64,000 nt of DNA from Metabacillus indicus LMG 22858 (GTDB taxonomy: Bacteria > Bacillota > Bacilli > Bacillales > Bacillaceae), in NCBI RefSeq assembly GCF_000708755.2, contig NZ_JGVU02000002.1, forward strand, positions 434,001-498,000, read 5' to 3'. The first letter of the stretch is position 1; the number at the start of each line of letters is the position of its first letter. The position numbers and the translations under genes were made by a program. The notes beneath the pieces are model-generated. The model worked only from the letters and a program-made list of their open reading frames with translations, was not told where the DNA came from and ran no database searches. Positions 8,752 through 15,986 of the stretch are shown here, one piece after another.

Positions 8752-9258
8752 GTGAAGAGAATACTTGCCATAGGACTGCTAGTGTTTTTGGCAGGCTATG
8801 CCGTCTGGTTTGCCATCCTGCCTAAGGAACCTGAAGAAGGACTTGAAATAGGCAACAAACCGCCGGAATTTGAAATGGAAACACTTAGTGGAGAGACCGT
8901 CACGCTCGATGATGTAAAAGGAAAAAAAGTGATGGTGAATTTCTGGGCGACTTGGTGTCCGCCGTGCGAAGCGGAAATGCCGGAAATGCAAAAACTCCAG
9001 GATGAACATCAGGATGAACTGGTGGTACTTGCAGTAAATATGACGAATGCTGAGAAAAGCCGTAAAGATGTGGAAAAATTTATCGCAGAGCGTAATTTAA
9101 CGTTTCCTGTAGCTCTTGATAAAGATGGCCGTGTAAGTATTCAATATGAGGTCTATTCTTATCCGACTACTTATTTTCTTGATGAGGAAGGCAGCATTCT
9201 GAATATATCAAGAGGAGCGATGACCAAAGAAACGATGGAAAAACTTCTGGAATTGTAG
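8752..9258 (+). CDS. yneN: Membrane-anchored thioredoxin-like protein YneN (ResA/StoA family)
   Basis: About 168 residues: an N-terminal hydrophobic anchor (residues 4-20), then a TlpA/ResA-type thioredoxin fold with active site WATWCPPCEAE and cis-Pro loop YSYPTTYF. It should act outside the membrane as a thiol-disulfide oxidoreductase, plausibly receiving electrons from CcdA (354-1061). GTG 8752 is chosen because AAGGGGG lies 7 nt upstream; an in-frame ATG at 8731 precedes that site. Synteny downstream of citB matches B. subtilis yneN. Confidence 0.9.
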   Translation: MKRILAIGLLVFLAGYAVWFAILPKEPEEGLEIGNKPPEFEMETLSGETVTLDDVKGKKVMVNFWATWCPPCEAEMPEMQKLQDEHQDELVVLAVNMTNAEKSRKDVEKFIAERNLTFPVALDKDGRVSIQYEVYSYPTTYFLDEEGSILNISRGAMTKETMEKLLEL

Positions 9259-9288
9259 GGACTGTTTATAATGAACAGTCTTTTTTGT
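9258..9288 (+). terminator. Terminator of yneN
   Basis: GACTGTTTATAATGAACAGTC hairpin followed by TTTTTTG. Confidence 0.8.
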
Positions 9289-9360
9289 TTTTTAAATTAT
9301 TTCGGATTAATTTACAGATTATTGGAAATAATGGATGTAATACATATGGAGGTGTACTGC

Positions 9361-9492
9361 ATGAGAAAAATGAAAAAAATGACGTTTGAAGAGTTAGTGC
9401 TCGAAAATAAAAAAGAGCTCATGAAAGATCAGGAAGCTCTTGATAAGCTTGAGGAAAGAGTCGAGCAGCGTCTGCTTGACAAGCTCAGCTAA
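9361..9492 (+). CDS. FbpB-like small basic protein
   Basis: Forty-three residues, MRKMKKMTFEELVLENKKEL then MKDQEALDKLEERVEQRLL. The 'TFEELV.ENK.ELL.D...L..IE...E' pattern is that of the Fur-regulated basic protein FbpB family, proposed to help the FsrA small RNA repress iron-rich proteins. GGAGGTG stands 7 nt before the ATG. It lies downstream of aconitase, itself an FsrA-type target in B. subtilis, which is suggestive only. A weak inverted repeat ATTATT-GGA-AATAAT at 9318-9332 could be a Fur half-match. Confidence 0.65.
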   Translation: MRKMKKMTFEELVLENKKELMKDQEALDKLEERVEQRLLDKLS

Positions 9493-9558
9493 ATCCAACA
9501 CTTGGCTGTCATGTTCGCTTTCTCTCTGGAGAAGATAATGGAGAGGAGGCGAGTGACC

Positions 9559-9702
9559 ATGACAAATTCAAATGACAAACAAAGCCACTTTACCCCAAAC
9601 CATATCGGAACAAAGTCAAGAGGCTTTGGCGGGAATAAGGGAAAACAAATGCAGAATAAATCGAATGAACATGCACAGGTTATGCAGACTAAAGGAGAAT
9701 AA
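9559..9702 (+). CDS. sspN: Small acid-soluble spore protein N (SspN)
   Basis: Forty-seven residues with FTPNHIGTKSRGFGGNKGKQ, then MQNKSNEHA. The PNHIGT.S....GNKGKQMQ core is diagnostic for SspN. The ATG at 9559 is preceded by GAGGAGGCGA. SspN and Tlp are forespore-expressed (SigG) neighbours in B. subtilis, the same order as here. Confidence 0.93.
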   Translation: MTNSNDKQSHFTPNHIGTKSRGFGGNKGKQMQNKSNEHAQVMQTKGE

Positions 9703-9703
9703 T

Positions 9704-9734
9704 TTAGTTAACATAATTTTATTATGTTAACTAA
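9704..9734. repeat. Perfect 14-bp inverted repeat between sspN and tlp
   Basis: TTAGTTAACATAAT-TTT-ATTATGTTAACTAA: 14-bp arms around a 3-nt loop, entirely A/T-rich. It begins two bases after the sspN stop. It could be an AU-rich attenuating stem or an operator; there is no T-run typical of a terminator. Confidence 0.8.
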
Positions 9735-9774
9735 TTGCTCCATATTCCATCATCTTAGAAAAGGAAGTGTTCAT

Positions 9775-10005
9775 ATGGCCTATAAAGCAAATCCGGATGA
9801 TCGTTCTGATAACGTAGAAAAATTGCAGGACATGATTCAAAATACAATGGAAAACATCGATAAATCGCAGGACAGCCTTCAATTTTCAAATGAAGAGGAA
9901 CGTGCGCGCATTGAAGCGAAAAATGAGCGCAGAGAAGAGAGCATACAGGCTTTCCGTTCTGAAATTAAAGATGAAGCTTCTGCGCGCGAAAACGGTTATA
10001 AGTAA
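9775..10005 (+). CDS. tlp: Thioredoxin-like small spore protein Tlp
   Basis: Seventy-six residues, MAYKANPDDRSDNVEKLQDM then a charged helical region with NEEERARIEAKNERR. This is the Tlp family (PDDRSDNVEKLQ...NT..NI...E). Despite the historical name it has no thioredoxin active site; it is a minor acid-soluble spore protein. The ATG at 9775 has AAGGAAGTG upstream. It follows sspN as in B. subtilis. Confidence 0.93.
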   Translation: MAYKANPDDRSDNVEKLQDMIQNTMENIDKSQDSLQFSNEEERARIEAKNERREESIQAFRSEIKDEASARENGYK

Positions 10006-10012
10006 ACCTGCA

Positions 10013-10042
10013 GGAGACGGCTCTGTGCCGTCTCTATTTTTG
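10013..10042 (+). terminator. Terminator of tlp
   Basis: GAGACGG-CTCTGTG-CCGTCTC then TATTTTTG. Confidence 0.8.
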
Positions 10043-10104
10043 TGCGGAAAAAAGGCTTATGGTATGATAATGGGTATTCATGGTGTGATTAGGAGAGGAA
10101 CTAG

Positions 10105-10527
10105 ATGCTTGTTTCAAAAAAAGAAATAGAAGTCAGATATGCAGAAACAGATCAGATGGGCGTTGTGTATCATGCCAATTATCTGATCTGGATGGAAGTA
10201 GGAAGAACAAAACTTATTCAGGACCTTGGCTTTTCCTATGCTGAAATGGAAAAAGAGGGCGTTATTTCACCTGTTGTCGACCTGCAGGTCCGCTATAAAA
10301 AGCCGCTAACATATGGAGATACCGTAACGGTCCATACTTGGATCGAAGAGTATAATGGATTTAAAGTAGCCTACGGCTACGAAATGTACACTCCCCAGGG
10401 GGAGCTTGCTCTTCAGGCTGTATCCAATCATGTATGTGTAAAAAAGGATACATTTAAACCCATACAGATCAGAAAAGCTTATCCTGAATGGCATAAAGCA
10501 TATGAAAAAGCGAAAAAGCAGGCATAA
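10105..10527 (+). CDS. yneP: Hotdog-fold acyl-CoA thioesterase YneP (YbgC-like)
   Basis: A 140-residue single hotdog domain with the 4-hydroxybenzoyl-CoA/YbgC thioesterase signature ETDQMGVVYHANYLIWMEVGR, whose Asp is the expected catalytic residue. It probably hydrolyses short- to medium-chain acyl-CoA in the cytoplasm. The AGGAGAGGAAC ribosome binding site is clear. The stop is 3 nt before yneQ, so the two genes are likely co-translated. Confidence 0.9.
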   Translation: MLVSKKEIEVRYAETDQMGVVYHANYLIWMEVGRTKLIQDLGFSYAEMEKEGVISPVVDLQVRYKKPLTYGDTVTVHTWIEEYNGFKVAYGYEMYTPQGELALQAVSNHVCVKKDTFKPIQIRKAYPEWHKAYEKAKKQA

Positions 10528-10529
10528 CC

Positions 10530-10850
10530 GTGGCATTCGGGATAAATCGGCGCGAACTCAACGAGTGGAAATCGCAAGTGGAAAAAGGTGAAATCGCCTT
10601 TCTTACTCATTTCTGGATAGATCCTCGCTTCAGGAACTCACATGCTGTCACAAAAGCAGGATGTTCTGATGTTGGCAAACTGATCAGGTGGGGAGAAAGA
10701 TACGGGCTGAATAAAGAGTGGATTCATTATTACAAAAACCTGCCGCATTATGACCTGATGGGTGAACTGCAGATTAGAGTCCTGAAGGATCATGGGTTAA
10801 GCAGCCATATAAAAAAGTTCAATCTCGAGAAAAAACCCGCGGATCATTGA
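10530..10850 (+). CDS. yneQ: YneQ family protein of unknown function
   Basis: 106 residues starting at GTG 10530 directly after yneP. Notable residues are FLTHFWIDPRF, a single Cys (AGCSDVGKL) and several aromatic-rich segments (YGLNKEWIHYYKNLPHYDL). There is no membrane segment. It matches B. subtilis YneQ in length and position; no function is known. Translational coupling to yneP is likely because its own ribosome binding site is weak. Confidence 0.85.
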   Translation: MAFGINRRELNEWKSQVEKGEIAFLTHFWIDPRFRNSHAVTKAGCSDVGKLIRWGERYGLNKEWIHYYKNLPHYDLMGELQIRVLKDHGLSSHIKKFNLEKKPADH

Positions 10851-10866
10851 TCTGCGGGTTTTTTAT
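10835..10866. terminator. Bidirectional terminator yneQ/yneR
   Basis: AAACCCGC-GGATCATTGATCT-GCGGGTTTTTT hairpin shared by the convergent genes and overlapping both 3' ends. Confidence 0.85.
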
Positions 10867-11146
10867 AGTCAAATACAGGTTCATCTTTATCATGGTCATA
10901 ATCGACAATCAGATCATTCTGATCAAAGTACCAGACATCGCTCTCCTCGATGAAAAACGTGATGCCGTTCTTCTCCGTTTTGGCTCCGGCTTCTTTCGGC
11001 GAGTCTTTGACAACACCCAGCGAAAAACCTTTTTGAATGGTGCTGCTTCCGCCATATCTCACAAAGAAGCGAAAAGAGTCCCCGCTTTCGATGTTCATTT
11101 CTTCCTGATACCATTTTACAGCTTCGTCACTCATATGTATTTTCAT
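10844..11146 (-). CDS. yneR: HesB-like protein YneR
   Basis: About 100 residues with the HesB/YadR fold pattern (AVKWYQEEM, FRFFVRYGG, GFSLGVV, ITFFIEESDVWYFD). The cysteines that bind iron-sulfur clusters in IscA-type A-proteins are absent: the protein has no Cys at all. It therefore cannot be a classic cluster carrier. Start 11146 is supported by AAGGAG 10 nt upstream. The order yneP-yneQ-yneR(-) matches B. subtilis. Confidence 0.85.
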   Translation of the reverse strand: MKIHMSDEAVKWYQEEMNIESGDSFRFFVRYGGSSTIQKGFSLGVVKDSPKEAGAKTEKNGITFFIEESDVWYFDQNDLIVDYDHDKDEPVFDYKKPADQ

Positions 11147-11205
11147 GAAAGCTTCACTCCTTCTCTCATACTTTACCACGAAAAAGCAAAACAAAACGCA
11201 TTTTT

Positions 11206-12333
11206 TTACTCGCCAGGATTTAAGTATTGAAACATGTGCTCCTGTATTTCTTTATTTTTGGCAGAATTGACGGTTTCCAGTTCTTTTACGCGGTATGTGC
11301 GATTGTTCTGGTTCACAACAATCGTCGGTACAAAGGATGGTTCAGCGAGCTGAATTTGTTTCTTTCCGTTTTCCGTCTTTTTGCTGATTTTAATGGAGAA
11401 AATACCGCCGATATCCTTATAATCGCTGACTTGTCCTGAAAGAAAGTTACCAAGAGAGTAGACGACAAATGTCCTGTTCCCGTCCTGTCCATCTACCCAT
11501 TCCATTGGCTGCAGGACGTGGGGATGGTGGCCGATGACAAGGTGAACTCCTTCATCAGCCAAGAAACGGGCAAGCTCCTGCTGATCAACGTTTGGCAGCC
11601 TGATGTATTCAACACCCCAGTGCATGCTGACGATGACCGCATCTGCCTGCTTTTTCATTTCCTGTATTTCTCTTTTCATCTTAGGCTTATCAATCAGATT
11701 GACAAGGTGGGGCTTTCCTTCTGGAACAGGAATGCCGTTTGTACCGTATGTGTAGGCGAGAAATCCAAGTTTAATGCCATTGACATTCAAAATTCTCGGC
11801 TCTGCGGCATCTTCCGGACTGCGGTAGGAGCCAACATAAGGCATCTGAATCTCGTCGTAGCGCGCCGTTGCATTTAATATCGCTTTTTCTCCTCTGTCAA
11901 GCGTGTGGTTGTTCGCTATTCCCGCAATATCCACACCTGCATCCTGAAAAGCATCAATTACCTCAAAGGGACTGTTAAAAGAAGGATAGGTGGACAGCCC
12001 GATTTCTGTCCCGCCGATCATCGTTTCCTGATTGGCAAATGTGATGTCAGCCTGTCCGATCAGAGGTTTTACATCTTTAATCATGGGCTTGAAATCATAT
12101 GTTCCGGAAGGCTGTTTTGCATCATTGTAAACTCTGCCGTGTATGAGAATATCTCCGATTGCAGACAATGTCAGCTCAGACTGAAACGATTTTGGCTGAT
12201 GCTCTGTCTTGGTGGTTTGATGAAGCTCCACTTTCTTTTGAGGGGCTTCAGCAGGTTCTGCTGCAAGGAAAAAGGCAGCCGTGCCCATTGCAGCAATGGC
12301 TGCAGCTGCTGATATCATCCATTTTTTCTTCAT
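11206..12333 (-). CDS. CapA family protein (PGA-synthesis-like metallophosphatase)
   Basis: 375 residues: an N-terminal membrane anchor (residues 5-26) and an extracytoplasmic CapA/PgsA-type domain related to calcineurin-like phosphoesterases. Motifs are AIGDILIHGRVY, FANQETMI, GIANNHTLDRG and VSMHWGVEY with GHHPHVLQ. CapA takes part in poly-gamma-glutamate synthesis or export, but no capB or capC is adjacent, so a general cell-envelope role is as likely. It is downstream of plsY on the same strand but is separated from yneR by its own region. Confidence 0.85.
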   Translation of the reverse strand: MKKKWMISAAAAIAAMGTAAFFLAAEPAEAPQKKVELHQTTKTEHQPKSFQSELTLSAIGDILIHGRVYNDAKQPSGTYDFKPMIKDVKPLIGQADITFANQETMIGGTEIGLSTYPSFNSPFEVIDAFQDAGVDIAGIANNHTLDRGEKAILNATARYDEIQMPYVGSYRSPEDAAEPRILNVNGIKLGFLAYTYGTNGIPVPEGKPHLVNLIDKPKMKREIQEMKKQADAVIVSMHWGVEYIRLPNVDQQELARFLADEGVHLVIGHHPHVLQPMEWVDGQDGNRTFVVYSLGNFLSGQVSDYKDIGGIFSIKISKKTENGKKQIQLAEPSFVPTIVVNQNNRTYRVKELETVNSAKNKEIQEHMFQYLNPGE

Positions 12334-12407
12334 GATGTAATCTCCTATTAAGTTTCTTTTCCTTCATCATATACGAAGTGCTTAAAAAAGAAAACGTTTT
12401 CCGCAAA

Positions 12408-12437
12408 ACAGAAAAAGCCGCCAAAGGCAGCCTTAAA
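12408..12437 (-). terminator. Terminator of plsY
   Basis: AAGGCTGCC-TTT-GGCGGCTTTTTC immediately after the plsY stop. Confidence 0.75.
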
Positions 12438-13017
12438 TCCATTTTACTTTAGGTTCTGTTTTTTCTTTAATGCGTTTAATGTTTGCGCGGTGGCGGTATA
12501 TAACAAACAGGGCCAGCACACTGACAATGGACGTCAGAATGACATCACCGTAGAAGATGCTGAAGACGACCGCATAAATACCCGTCAGCATGGACGACAG
12601 AGATACATACTTCGTCAGGTAAAGGAACAGAAAAAAGACAGCAAGCATCGTGACAAACATCAGAGGTGCCGAGAAAAGCAGAATGCCTCCTGAAGTAGCA
12701 ACGGCTTTTCCTCCTTTAAATCCTGCAAAAACCGGGTATGTATGGCCGATGACAGCGAATACGCCGATCAGAAGCGGGTGAACCCCTTCTAATCCGAAAA
12801 GAACGGGCAGCGATGCTGCAAGAGTCCCTTTCAGGATATCTGCGGCTGTAACAAGCAAACCGGCTTTAACCCCAAGCGTTCTGAACGTATTCGTGCCTCC
12901 AAGGTTGCCGCTTCCATGTTCGCGGATGTCAATTCCATAGCCCGCTTTGCCTACAATGAGGCCTGAAGGAATGGAACCCAGCAAATAAGCTAAAATAATA
13001 ATGGCAGCAATGTACAA
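12433..13017 (-). CDS. plsY: Glycerol-3-phosphate acyltransferase PlsY
   Basis: About 194 residues with five or more transmembrane helices. The three PlsY motifs are present: [27 protein letters not shown] and [19 protein letters not shown]. It acylates glycerol-3-phosphate from acyl-phosphate, the first membrane step of phospholipid synthesis. TTG 13017 is preferred because AGGAG lies 8 nt upstream and the resulting N-terminus ([19 protein letters not shown]) matches known PlsY; the GTG at 13035 lacks a ribosome binding site. Confidence 0.95.
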   Translation of the reverse strand: MYIAAIIILAYLLGSIPSGLIVGKAGYGIDIREHGSGNLGGTNTFRTLGVKAGLLVTAADILKGTLAASLPVLFGLEGVHPLLIGVFAVIGHTYPVFAGFKGGKAVATSGGILLFSAPLMFVTMLAVFFLFLYLTKYVSLSSMLTGIYAVVFSIFYGDVILTSIVSVLALFVIYRHRANIKRIKEKTEPKVKWI

Positions 13018-13122
13018 AGGATCCGCTCCTAACACTTTAAAAATAGATAATCTTATTTTATCATGTAACTAGCACTTAAGACTACGTCATAAAAAGAAAA
13101 AACAAAAAAGGAGTGTCCAAAG

Positions 13123-13536
13123 ATGAATATAGAAATCCCATCAAGAGAAGAAATCGGCAAGATTTTAAAGAAAAGCAGGCGCATTGCTGTTGTAGGATTG
13201 TCCGATCAGCCCGACAGAACGTCTTACATGGTCAGCAAAGCTATGCAGGATGCAGGGTATGAAATTATTCCGGTAAATCCTATGATCAAAGAAGCGCTGG
13301 GAGTAAAAGCAGTCAGTTCTTTAAAAGAAATCGAAGGACACATTGATATCGTGAACGTATTCAGAAGATCCGAACACCTCCTGCCGGTCGCAGAGGAATT
13401 TCTTGAAACAGACGCGGATGTGTTCTGGGCGCAGCTTGGACTACTGAATGAGGATGCTTATAAACTGCTTAAGGATAAAGGATACACTGTCATTATGGAC
13501 CGCTGCATTAAAGTTGAACATGCTTTGACTAAATAA
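13123..13536 (+). CDS. yneT: CoA-binding domain protein YneT
   Basis: 137 residues forming a single Rossmann-type CoA-binding domain (IAVVGLSDQPDRTSYMVSK, GYEIIPVNPM, VNVFRR, WAQLGL). It is related to the N-terminal domain of acyl-CoA synthetases but lacks any ligase part. It may bind CoA or a nucleotide in the cytoplasm. AAAAGGAGTG precedes the start and a terminator follows. Position between plsY and parE is conserved with B. subtilis. Confidence 0.92.
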   Translation: MNIEIPSREEIGKILKKSRRIAVVGLSDQPDRTSYMVSKAMQDAGYEIIPVNPMIKEALGVKAVSSLKEIEGHIDIVNVFRRSEHLLPVAEEFLETDADVFWAQLGLLNEDAYKLLKDKGYTVIMDRCIKVEHALTK

Positions 13537-13574
13537 AAAAATCACATGGGATTTGTCCCATGTGATTTTTTTTA
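13536..13574 (+). terminator. Terminator of yneT
   Basis: AAATCACATGGGA-TTTG-TCCCATGTGATTTTTTTT, a long perfect stem. Confidence 0.9.
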
Positions 13575-13910
13575 GTTTCAAGCGAGGTCAACACATCACC
13601 ATTGGGACCGATAAATAGGAATGGAAGGCGTTTTTACCTCGACCGCTGAAGAATCCTGCGGTCATTCATCTTTTTTGCATATCAGATGAGATTCAGCCCA
13701 ATACTGGATAAAAATGATTGTTGTCGGATGCGTCAGTTAAGGTAAGAGTCAATTCAACATTTTTCCAAAATATTTTCAATTTTGCCGTACATCTGCTAAG
13801 ATTTAGTTTGCGAATCTTACGGCAGCAGATAAAATATAGCATAGGCATTTATTTTTATACGCTGTCATTTCTAATCAATGGTAAACTTAAAAAGAGTAAT
13901 AGGCAAAGGC
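13575..13910. other. Intergenic region before parE
   Basis: 336 bp with no supported gene. Short frames lack ribosome binding sites. A Lys/Ile-coding-looking extension of parE at 13878-14018 is not used (see parE). Confidence 0.5.
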
Positions 13911-13940
13911 TTGTCACACTGTCCGGATGTAAGATACAAT
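13911..13940 (+). promoter_or_regulatory. Probable parE promoter
   Basis: TTGTCA (13911-13916), 18-nt spacer, TACAAT (13935-13940). Confidence 0.6.
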
Positions 13941-13945
13941 AGATG

Positions 13946-13959
13946 CAAACGTACGTTCT
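13946..13959 (+). promoter_or_regulatory. Candidate LexA operator at parE
   Basis: CAAACGTACGTTCT matches the Bacillus LexA consensus CGAACRNRYGTTYC at 12 of 14 positions and sits just after the -10 of parE. parEC is reported as LexA-controlled in B. subtilis, which supports the reading. Confidence 0.6.
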
Positions 13960-14018
13960 TGTTTGCGGGACGGTTTATTATCAGCGGCACTTGTTTTTTT
14001 GAAAGGAGCTTAAATCGT

Positions 14019-15983
14019 TTGAGTAAGCAGCAATTTGAGTACAATGATGATGCGATCCAAGTATTAGAGGGGCTTGAGGCTGTGCGCAAAAGACCGGGGA
14101 TGTATATCGGCAGCACGGATGCAAGAGGACTGCATCACCTCGTTTATGAAATCGTGGATAATTCCGTCGATGAAGCACTCGGCGGATTTGGCGACCATAT
14201 CATTGTCAAAATACATAAAGACAACAGTATATCTGTTACAGACAAAGGCCGGGGGATGCCAACCGGCATGCATAAACTCGGAAAACCAACGGCGGAAGTC
14301 ATCATGACTGTTCTCCATGCAGGAGGAAAATTCGGTCAGGGAGGCTATAAAACGAGCGGCGGACTTCACGGTGTCGGTGCATCGGTTGTAAATGCCCTTT
14401 CTGAATGGGTGACTGTCACCATTCACCGTGATGGGTTTACGTATCAGCAGCGGTTTGAAAATGGCGGAAAACCAGTTACAACGCTTGAGAAAATCGGGAA
14501 ATCAGCTAAAACAGGCACAATTATTCACTTCAAGCCGGATCCCGTTATCTTCAGTACTACGACCTATAATGCCGAAACATTAAGCGAGCGCTTACGCGAA
14601 TCAGCCTTTCTTTTAAAAGGCTTAAAAATAGAACTGATTGACGACCGGAACCAGACGAAAGAAGTCTATCATTATGAAACCGGAATTGAAGCCTTTGTAT
14701 CCTATCTTAATGAAGAAAAGGATTCCCTTCATAACGTCGTATTCTTCGAAGGGATGCAAAACAGCATTGAAGTGGAATTTGCCTTTCAGTTCAATGATGG
14801 CTATTCCGAGAATATTCTCTCTTTCGTCAATAACGTGCGCACGAAAGACGGCGGCACACATGAATCCGGATCCAAGACTGCAATGACACGCGCTTTTAAT
14901 GAATACGCCAGAAAGATAGGCATTTTAAAAGAGAAAGATAAAAACCTTGATGGATCTGACATTCGCGAGGGCCTTTCAGCCATAGTTTCTGTCCGCATAC
15001 CGGAAGAGCTTCTTCAGTTTGAGGGACAAACCAAAGGAAAGCTTGGAACAAGTGAGGCAAGATCAGCGGTAGATGCTGTTGTTTCAGAAAACCTTGCCTA
15101 TTTCCTTGAGGAAAATCCGGAAACGAGCACGCTTTTAGTCAGAAAAGCCATAAAGGCCTATCAGGCAAGAGAAGCTGCCAGAAAAGCGCGCGAAGAAGCA
15201 AGAAGCGGGAAGAAACGAAAGCGGTCTGAAGCGACGCTGAGCGGGAAGCTGACGCCAGCACAGTCAAGAAACCCCCAGAAAAATGAACTGTACCTGGTGG
15301 AAGGAGACTCTGCGGGAGGCTCAGCAAAGCAAGGGAGAGACCGGCGCTTTCAGGCAGTTCTTCCTTTGCGCGGAAAAGTGATTAACACCGAAAAAGCGAA
15401 GCTTGCGGATATTTTCAAAAATGAAGAGATCAATACGATTATTCATGCGATCGGCGCAGGTGTCGGTGCAGATTTTCAGGTGGACGACTGCAATTACGAC
15501 AAAGTTGTCATTATGACGGATGCCGACACAGACGGCGCGCATATCCAGGTGCTGATCCTGACTTTCTTCTACCGTTATATGAAACCGCTGATTGAAGCGG
15601 GGAAAGTGTTTATTGCCCTGCCTCCCCTGTACAAGGTGAGCAAAGGCACCGGAAAAAAAGCGGTAATCGAGTATGCCTGGTCTGATGAAGAACTTCAGGG
15701 CGTACTGAAAAAAGTCGGCCGGGGATATATGATTCAGCGCTATAAGGGTCTTGGCGAGATGAATGCCGACCAGCTCTGGGAAACAACTATGGATCCTGCG
15801 ACAAGAACGCTTATCAGGGTGCGCATTGATGATGCTGCACGTGCTGAGCGCAGGGTGACAACCCTTATGGGTGATAAAGTAGAGCCGAGAAGAAAATGGA
15901 TTGAAAGCAATGTCGCATTTGGTCTTGATGAAGAAACAAACATTCTTGAAAACGAAAACTTATCCGTCACAGAGGAGGAATAA
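14019..15983 (+). CDS. parE: DNA topoisomerase IV subunit B
   Basis: A 654-residue ATPase subunit of topoisomerase IV, which decatenates daughter chromosomes. GHKL ATP-binding motifs are EIVDNSVDEA, DKGRGMPTG and GGLHGVGASVVNALS. The TOPRIM motifs are LVEGDSAGGSAK and MTDADTDGAHI. TTG 14019 is chosen: AAAGGAGC is at 14002-14009, and the resulting length equals B. subtilis ParE. The frame is open upstream to 13878, but that part contains the promoter and the LexA-like site. parC follows after 3 nt. Confidence 0.96.
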   Translation: MSKQQFEYNDDAIQVLEGLEAVRKRPGMYIGSTDARGLHHLVYEIVDNSVDEALGGFGDHIIVKIHKDNSISVTDKGRGMPTGMHKLGKPTAEVIMTVLHAGGKFGQGGYKTSGGLHGVGASVVNALSEWVTVTIHRDGFTYQQRFENGGKPVTTLEKIGKSAKTGTIIHFKPDPVIFSTTTYNAETLSERLRESAFLLKGLKIELIDDRNQTKEVYHYETGIEAFVSYLNEEKDSLHNVVFFEGMQNSIEVEFAFQFNDGYSENILSFVNNVRTKDGGTHESGSKTAMTRAFNEYARKIGILKEKDKNLDGSDIREGLSAIVSVRIPEELLQFEGQTKGKLGTSEARSAVDAVVSENLAYFLEENPETSTLLVRKAIKAYQAREAARKAREEARSGKKRKRSEATLSGKLTPAQSRNPQKNELYLVEGDSAGGSAKQGRDRRFQAVLPLRGKVINTEKAKLADIFKNEEINTIIHAIGAGVGADFQVDDCNYDKVVIMTDADTDGAHIQVLILTFFYRYMKPLIEAGKVFIALPPLYKVSKGTGKKAVIEYAWSDEELQGVLKKVGRGYMIQRYKGLGEMNADQLWETTMDPATRTLIRVRIDDAARAERRVTTLMGDKVEPRRKWIESNVAFGLDEETNILENENLSVTEEE

Positions 15984-15986
15984 CAG

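Noticed and set aside
9318-9332. Fur box before the FbpB-like gene
   Set aside because: ATTATT-GGA-AATAAT is only a partial match to the 7-1-7 Fur consensus; kept as a remark in the gene entry, not as a site.
10847-11230. 127-codon plus-strand frame
   Set aside because: Antisense shadow of yneR; no ribosome binding site and it starts inside a terminator.
13878-14018. N-terminal extension of ParE by 47 residues
   Set aside because: The stretch holds the -35, -10 and a LexA-like site, and the ribosome binding site at 14002 favours TTG 14019, which matches the known length.
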